From Flavobacterium sp. Root901 (GTDB taxonomy: Bacteria > Bacteroidota > Bacteroidia > Flavobacteriales > Flavobacteriaceae), in assembly GCF_001429765.1 (NCBI RefSeq), contig NZ_LMJB01000012.1, positions 1 through 55,462 on the forward strand: 55,462 nucleotides of DNA, in the 5' to 3' direction. This document shows, one piece after another, positions 53,502 through 55,462 of the stretch. The position numbers and the translations under genes are program-made. Every line of letters begins with the position of its first letter. The stretch's first letter is position 1. The notes beneath the pieces are model-generated. The model searched no databases, was not told the origin of the DNA, and worked only from the letters and a program-made list of their open reading frames with translations.

Positions 53502-53540
53502 ATGTGTTCGTGCACATAAAAAAAGTGTTTTCGAGCACAT
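53502..53540. promoter_or_regulatory. Repeated operator candidate upstream of the second susC
   Basis: ATGTGTTCGTGCACAT (53502-53517) is an imperfect palindrome. Its core TTCGTGCACAT recurs as TTCGAGCACAT at 53530-53540, a 23-bp period. The sites lie 340-380 bp before the susC ATG, where a regulator of the operon might bind. No adjacent regulator gene is obvious on this side. Confidence 0.4.
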
Positions 53541-53760
53541 TTTTTAGAAAAAGTATTATTAAATTCTTATCATTTTTAATTATTTGAGTTGTAAGAATTT
53601 AAAAAATTGTCAAAAAAAAATTATTATCGTTTAAAAAATATATCATTTAATTGGATATTCATTTAATTAAAATATAAAGCCAAATGAATATTTTATTATT
53701 TTAAAATCAGCACTTTATTAGAATTACAATAAAATTCTCATTCTGATTTATAGTTTATTA

Positions 53761-55143
53761 TTACAATACATTTTCAATTATTGAGATGAATTTTTCTGCA
53801 AGTTCATCAGCAGTTTTCTGCGTATTACTTTCAGTATAAATTCTAATGATGGGTTCTGTATTTGATTTTCTCAAATGCACCCATTCTTTTTCAAAATCAA
53901 TTTTAACTCCATCGATACAATTCGGCTTTTCGTTTTCGAACTTTTGAATGATTTTTTCTAAAACTTCATCAACATTAATTTCTGGTGTAAGTTCAATTTT
54001 GCTTTTACTCATATAATATTCCGGATAACTTTCGCGGAGCGTTTTGCAAGAAACTTTTTCATTTGCCAGATGCGATAAAAACAATGCCGTTCCAACTAAC
54101 GAATCTCGTCCGTAATGTGATGCCGGATAAATGATTCCTCCGTTGCCTTCTCCACCAATAATAGCATTTGTACTTTTCATTAATTCGACAACATTTACTT
54201 CGCCAACAGCACTTGCCTGATATTTTCCGCCGTGCTTTAAAGTAATATCGCGTAATGCTCTTGAAGATGATAAATTAGAAACTGTATCGCCTTTTGTTTT
54301 ACTCAAAACATAATCAGCGCAAGCGACCAAAGTGTATTCTTCGCCAAACATCGAACCGTCTTCGCAAATAATTGCCAGACGGTCTACATCAGGATCAACG
54401 ACAATTCCGAAATCAGCTTTTTCTTTTACGACCAACTCCGAAATATCAGTCAAATGTTCTTTTAAAGGTTCTGGGTTATGTGGAAAATGTCCGTTTGGCT
54501 CACAATACAATTTGATGTATTCCACTCCTAATTTTTCCAATAAACTTGGAATCGCAATTCCGCCCGTAGAATTAACTGCATCCACAACTACTTTGAAGTT
54601 GGCGCTTTTAATTGCTTCAACATCAACTAAATCTAATTTTAAAACTTCGTCGATATGTCTTTCGATATAACCTTCTTTCTTTTCGTATTTTCCTAAATAG
54701 TCCACTTCCGCAAAAATAAAATTCTCGTTTTCTGCGATTTTCAGGATTTTTTCACCTGCTTCAGCATTTAAAAACTCGCCTTTATGGTTTAGTAATTTTA
54801 AAGCGTTCCATTGTTTCGGATTATGACTTGCCGTAATTATGATTCCGCCATCTGCATGATCTAATGTTACGGCAATTTCAACAGTTGGCGTTGTCGATAA
54901 ACCTATATCGACAACATTAATTCCTAAACCTGTAAGTGTATTTGAAACCAGATTGCTGATCATTTCTCCGGAAATTCGGGCGTCTCTGCCTATAATTACT
55001 GTCAAAGATTCGTTTGAATTCTCACTTTTAAGCCACATTCCGTATGCTGCTGCAAATTTGACTGCATTTACCGGAGTTAAATTTTCATTGACAATCCCGC
55101 CAATTGTACCTCGTATTCCTGAAATTGATTTTATTAATGCCAT
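53761..55143 (-). CDS. glmM: Phosphoglucosamine mutase
   Basis: A 460-residue alpha-D-phosphohexomutase. The phospho-Ser is Ser106 in IITASHNPKQWNALK, the Mg2+ loop is DPDVDRLAI, the sugar-binding loop is GGEGNGGIIYP, and the phosphate-binding loop is RKSNTEPIIRIY. The N-terminus SISGIRGTIGG is the Bacteroidota GlmM start. It interconverts glucosamine 6-phosphate and 1-phosphate for UDP-GlcNAc synthesis (peptidoglycan, LPS). A phosphomannomutase role cannot be wholly excluded. It is a housekeeping gene separated by about 600 bp from the susCD operon. Confidence 0.9.
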   Translation of the reverse strand: MALIKSISGIRGTIGGIVNENLTPVNAVKFAAAYGMWLKSENSNESLTVIIGRDARISGEMISNLVSNTLTGLGINVVDIGLSTTPTVEIAVTLDHADGGIIITASHNPKQWNALKLLNHKGEFLNAEAGEKILKIAENENFIFAEVDYLGKYEKKEGYIERHIDEVLKLDLVDVEAIKSANFKVVVDAVNSTGGIAIPSLLEKLGVEYIKLYCEPNGHFPHNPEPLKEHLTDISELVVKEKADFGIVVDPDVDRLAIICEDGSMFGEEYTLVACADYVLSKTKGDTVSNLSSSRALRDITLKHGGKYQASAVGEVNVVELMKSTNAIIGGEGNGGIIYPASHYGRDSLVGTALFLSHLANEKVSCKTLRESYPEYYMSKSKIELTPEINVDEVLEKIIQKFENEKPNCIDGVKIDFEKEWVHLRKSNTEPIIRIYTESNTQKTADELAEKFISIIENVL

Positions 55144-55163
55144 TTTATTTATTGTTATTTTTA

Positions 55164-55271
55164 AGTTTTCAGTCGCGGTTTTCAGTTAACAGTATTGATC
55201 AAAGTTTACAACCTAAATACTTTTTTTTTAGATGTCTAAAACCTGTTCACTAAAAACTGAGACTGAAAACT
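55164..55271. repeat. Inverted repeat with CAGTTTTCAGT-type arms
   Basis: The 23-nt segment 55164-55186 and the reverse complement of 55249-55271 match at 20 of 23 positions, with a 62-nt loop. The arms are built from the unit CAGTTTTCAGT, and the right arm continues as a tandem ACTGA-GACTGA-type repeat to 55277, overlapping the stop of the next gene. It could be an mRNA 3' stem-loop or a dispersed intergenic repeat. Confidence 0.55.
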
Positions 55272-55275
55272 GAGA

Positions 55276-55462
55276 CTAATATTCCCACTTTACAAAAGCC
55301 TCCATAGCTGCGTAACTTGCAAGTCCCATTTGCTGGTATAAAGCTGCCGTTTCTCGGTTTCTGTCTTCGGCTCTCTGCCAGAACTCCCTTGCATCGGTGC
55401 CCTGAAAAACAACGCCGTCTTTTTGCGACTGGTGTTTGAAGATTCCGTGGCGTTTGGCCAAA
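55276..55462 (-). CDS. C-terminal fragment of an unrecognised protein (cut by window edge)
   Basis: The frame is open to the window end and has no ATG, so this is the last 61 or so residues of a longer protein. It contains RHGIFKHQSQKDGVVFQG and a helical tail with DAREFWQRAEDRN, QMGLASYAAMEAF and KWEY. I do not recognise a family from this piece. It ends 132 bp before glmM on the same strand, with the inverted repeat between them. Confidence 0.6.
   Translation of the reverse strand, partial: LAKRHGIFKHQSQKDGVVFQGTDAREFWQRAEDRNRETAALYQQMGLASYAAMEAFVKWEY

Larger units (their letters stand above)
53162..53760. other. Non-coding stretch upstream of the second susC
   Basis: 599 bp without a gene. 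It contains the leader stem-loop (53201-53244), a T/A-rich segment, and the repeated operator candidate (53502-53540). A clear TTTG / TAnnTTTG pair is not visible. Right of 53560 it is plain AT-rich DNA downstream of glmM, with a weak AGAATT/AATTCT inverted repeat near 53720. Confidence 0.45.

Noticed and set aside
1..55462. CRISPR array, tRNA/rRNA genes, insertion sequences, prophage or plasmid origin
   Set aside because: No regularly spaced repeats, no cloverleaf-like or rRNA sequence, and no transposase, integrase or replication gene was recognised.

Overview
The window reads as chromosome of a Flavobacterium-like member of the Bacteroidota. Evidence: AT-rich DNA, two SusC/SusD pairs, lipoproteins with acidic residues after the lipidated Cys, candidate promoters of the TTTG / TAnnTTTG type, weak ribosome binding sites, and Bacteroidota-typical proteins such as the DUF2805, S41 and GH109 families. 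No tRNA, rRNA, CRISPR array, transposase or integrase was seen. The species cannot be named from this sequence alone.

Left end (1-8675, minus strand). One operon-like block encodes SusC, SusD, an isoaspartyl peptidase, a YfcC-type carrier, a cyanophycinase-like lipoprotein and, cut by the window edge, an arginine deiminase/amidinotransferase-family enzyme. Together they fit capture and breakdown of cyanophycin (multi-L-arginyl-poly-L-aspartate) or related beta-Asp-Arg peptides: outer-membrane uptake by SusCD, cleavage to beta-Asp-Arg, import, hydrolysis to Asp and Arg, then arginine catabolism. This is the most interesting system in the window: a 'polysaccharide utilisation locus' layout applied to a polyamino acid.

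8846-14108. A DUF2805 gene is divergent from an SDR that lacks the catalytic Tyr and from an SDR/DUF2867 protein. A minus-strand set follows (SDR, secreted VOC-NTF2 fusion, SnoaL-like protein). 14316-19680 is a tightly packed seven-gene type III polyketide cluster: flavoprotein, methyltransferase, type III PKS, dehydratase, KS, ACP and PPTase. It probably makes a methylated or oxidised alkyl-resorcinol, -pyrone or -quinone lipid.

19719-30888. A periplasmic sugar-oxidation-like block contains an SMP-30 propeller, a frameshifted sorbosone/glucose dehydrogenase and an SDR carrying a lipoprotein signal. Two SDR + AraC modules follow, each with direct-repeat operator candidates overlapping the -33 region. 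Between them lie a small lipoprotein, a secreted coiled-coil protein and an S41 protease.

30988-43154. This is a signalling and housekeeping stretch: PAS histidine kinase, two stand-alone receivers, a hybrid kinase, PAP2 phosphatase, secreted ABM protein, nucleotidyltransferase, DUF421 protein, HxlR regulator beside a decayed SDR, cold-shock protein, S41 protease and AraC regulator.

43410-53161. A second SusCD locus encodes SusC, SusD, a DUF4874/DUF4832 lipoprotein, a PKD lipoprotein, a heparan-glucosaminide N-acetyltransferase-like membrane protein and a GH109-like enzyme, probably for an amino-sugar glycan. Two hairpins sit in the middle of the operon. The right end holds glmM, an inverted repeat and the C-terminus of an unrecognised gene.
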